Assembly (NCBI GenBank): GCA_945957335.1
Contig: CAMFLJ010000208.1
Location: 1 to 6,755 of the forward strand
Length of the DNA stretch: 6,755 bases
From: an uncultured Actinomycetes bacterium
Lineage (GTDB): Bacteria; Actinomycetota; Acidimicrobiia; Acidimicrobiales; Acidimicrobilacustridaceae
Reading direction: 5' to 3'
Position 1 is the first letter of the stretch; every line of letters starts with the position of its first letter. The notes under the pieces are model-generated. The model saw only the letters and a program-made list of their open reading frames with translations, had not been told where the DNA came from and ran no database searches. Of this stretch, positions 5,804 to 6,755 are shown piece after piece. Both the position numbers and the translations under genes were made by a program.

Positions 5804-6073
5804 TCAGGCCAGCTTCATGAACATCTTCTCGACCTCGGCCAGGGGGTAGCCCTCCTCGGCGGCGCGGTCGGGATCCTCGATGCAGTAGGTGAGGCCGGAG
5901 GCGATCAGGCGGAAGCCGGCCTGCTCGAGCGCACGGTTGGCGGCCGAGAGCTGGGTGACGATGTCACGGCACTCGCGACCCTCCTCGAGCATGCGCTCGA
6001 TCCCCTGCACCTGGCCGGCGACGCGGCGCAGGCGGGTGCGCACGTCGGCGATCACGTCGTCGGGCAACTCCAT
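5804..6073 (-). CDS. CsoR/RcnR/CstR-family (DUF156) transcriptional repressor lacking the copper-ligand His
   Basis: This 89-residue all-helical repressor has the DUF156 layout: RLRRVAGQVQGIERMLEEGREC (residues 14-35), DIVTQLSAANRALEQAGF (37-54), SGLTYC (59-64) and a C-terminal helix (about 78-89). Family members sense Cu(I), Ni/Co, formaldehyde or persulfides and leave DNA when bound. C35 and C64 are 29 residues apart, as in CsoR and CstR. The Cu(I)-ligand His expected four residues before the second cysteine is Gly60 here. This argues against classical Cu(I) sensing and is compatible with CstR-like persulfide sensing, but that is inference. The ATG at 6073 has GAGGAGG (6081-6087) at 7-nt spacing, so upstream in-frame codons are rejected. 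An inverted-repeat operator just upstream suggests autoregulation. No copper ATPase, copper chaperone or rhodanese gene lies beside it; a CPBP protease follows. Confidence 0.9.
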   Translation of the reverse strand: MELPDDVIADVRTRLRRVAGQVQGIERMLEEGRECRDIVTQLSAANRALEQAGFRLIASGLTYCIEDPDRAAEEGYPLAEVEKMFMKLA

Positions 6074-6100
6074 GTCGTGGCCTCCTCGGGGTCCCTCGAC

Positions 6101-6125
6101 GGGTACCCACAGGGGTACCGTACCC
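6101..6125 (-). promoter_or_regulatory. GGGTA/TACCC operator array and -10 of the CsoR-family repressor gene
   Basis: Three overlapping inverted repeats occur in 25 bp: GGGTACCC (6101-6108), TACCC-ACAG-GGGTA (6104-6117) and GGGTA-CCG-TACCC (6113-6125). TACCC-spacer-GGGTA is the kind of site bound by CsoR-family proteins. On the minus strand TACGGT (6117-6122) is a TANNNT -10 within the array; transcription would start near 6109-6110, upstream of the Shine-Dalgarno sequence at 6081-6087. Repressor binding would thus block its own promoter. Operator identity is inferred from form and position. Confidence 0.6.
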
Positions 6126-6150
6126 GGTCGCACCACGGATCAGCACCCCT

Positions 6151-6180
6151 GGCCGGCGACGGATCTGCGGCGCCGAGGCC
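6151..6180 (-). terminator. Weak hairpin downstream of rdgB
   Basis: GGCCGGCG (6151-6158) pairs with CGCC (6171-6174) and GGCC (6177-6180), leaving a two-base bulge and a 12-nt loop. It lies between the rdgB stop and the repressor promoter. No U-tract; could separate the two units but is weak. Confidence 0.25.
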
Positions 6181-6201
6181 GTCGAAGGAGCGGCAGGCGG
6201 C

Positions 6202-6755
6202 TCAGCCCGGGGCGAGGTCGCGCAGCGCCTCGGCCAGCGAGCGGAACGCCCGGCCCCGATGGCTGATGGCGTGCTTGTCGTCGGCCGACATCTCGGCGAA
6301 CGTGCGCCCGCCGCAGCCGTCGGGCACGAACACGGGGTCGTACCCGAACCCGGCGTCGCCGCGCGCCTCGGTGGCGATGTGGCCCTCGACGGCGCCGGCC
6401 ACGGCCAACTCGCGCCCGTCGGGCCAGCGCACGAGGGCCACGGTGCGGAACCTCGCCGTGCGCTGCTCCGGCGTAGCGGCCCCGACGCGCTCGAGCTCGG
6501 CGAGCAGCTTGGCCACGTTGTCGGCGTAGGTGGCGCCCTCCCCCGCGTAGCGCGCCGAGAACACGCCCGGCTCGCCGTCGAGGGCGTCGACCTCGAGGCC
6601 GGTGTCGTCGGCCACCGCCGCCTCGCCGACCGCGTCGGCGATGGCGACGGCCTTGAGCCGGGCGTTGCCCTCCAGGGTGTCGGCGTCCTCGACGACGTCG
6701 GGCACCGATGCCGGCCGCGGCTCGAGCTCGACCCCGGCCGTCCCGAGGATGGCGG
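6202..6755 (-). CDS. rdgB: RdgB/HAM1 family dITP/XTP pyrophosphatase (N-terminus outside window)
   Basis: The frame is open from the window edge to the TGA at 6202-6204 (about 184 residues visible). It hydrolyses non-canonical purine nucleoside triphosphates (dITP, ITP, XTP) to monophosphate and pyrophosphate, keeping them out of DNA and RNA. Family motifs: PDVVEDADTLEGNARLKA, ADDTGLEVDALDGEPGVFSARYAG with the catalytic-region Asp pair, GDAGFGYDPVF, TFAEMSADDKHAISHRGRAF. The first ~15-20 residues, including the SxNxGK nucleotide-binding motif, lie beyond the window. A GTG at 6705 could look like a start, but homologous sequence (AILGTAGVELEPRPAS) continues upstream in frame, so the gene is cut by the window, not truncated. 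It lies upstream of the repressor gene on the same strand with 128 nt between them, probably separately transcribed. Confidence 0.95.
   Translation of the reverse strand, partial: AILGTAGVELEPRPASVPDVVEDADTLEGNARLKAVAIADAVGEAAVADDTGLEVDALDGEPGVFSARYAGEGATYADNVAKLLAELERVGAATPEQRTARFRTVALVRWPDGRELAVAGAVEGHIATEARGDAGFGYDPVFVPDGCGGRTFAEMSADDKHAISHRGRAFRSLAEALRDLAPG

Noticed and set aside
6074..6136. Upstream in-frame start codon adding 21 residues to the CsoR-family repressor.
   Set aside because: It would run through the operator and the Shine-Dalgarno at 6081-6087, and DUF156 proteins start near MELPDD-like sequence.

Overview
The window is chromosomal housekeeping DNA from a very GC-rich bacterium, most likely an actinomycete in the broad sense (Actinomycetota). 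This rests on the strong G/C bias at third codon positions, frequent GTG starts, a ClpP resembling mycobacterial ClpP1, a DUF4395 protein, an encoded tRNA CCA end, and several start codons that sit 6-7 nt after a TANNNT-like -10 element (leaderless-type starts). A deep-branching class such as Acidimicrobiia would fit, but that is a guess. No mobile element, CRISPR array or phage gene is visible, and coding density is high.

Layout, left to right. (1) 1-316, minus: 5' part of a DUF4395 membrane protein with its own promoter. (2) 402-1685, minus: a TRAM-domain, Fe-S-type RNA m5U methyltransferase, followed by a hairpin. (3) 1743-2432, plus: ribulose-phosphate 3-epimerase (rpe), divergent from the methyltransferase and coupled to (4) 2441-2950, a small membrane-anchored secreted protein of unknown function that ends in a terminator-like hairpin. 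(5) 3004-3606, minus: a stand-alone clpP, convergent with the rpe unit. (6) 3725-4804, plus: a zinc-dependent, class III-like alcohol dehydrogenase. (7) 4820-4906, plus: tRNA-Leu(UAG). (8) 4941-5753, minus: a CPBP-family intramembrane protease (Abi-like). (9) 5804-6073, minus: a CsoR/CstR-family repressor with an inverted-repeat operator upstream. (10) 6202-6755, minus: RdgB/HAM1 nucleotide pyrophosphatase, cut off at its N-terminus by the window edge.

The genes do not form one pathway. Two local units are plausible: rpe plus the membrane-anchored protein (8-nt gap, shared Shine-Dalgarno/stop overlap), and the repressor plus the CPBP protease (50-nt gap, same strand). I see no convincing new multi-gene system. 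The most interesting points are the CsoR-family repressor that lacks the copper-ligand histidine but keeps both cysteines, its GGGTA/TACCC operator array and its odd CPBP neighbour; an Rpe whose usual first metal-ligand His is Gln; a lone clpP; and the leaderless-start pattern.
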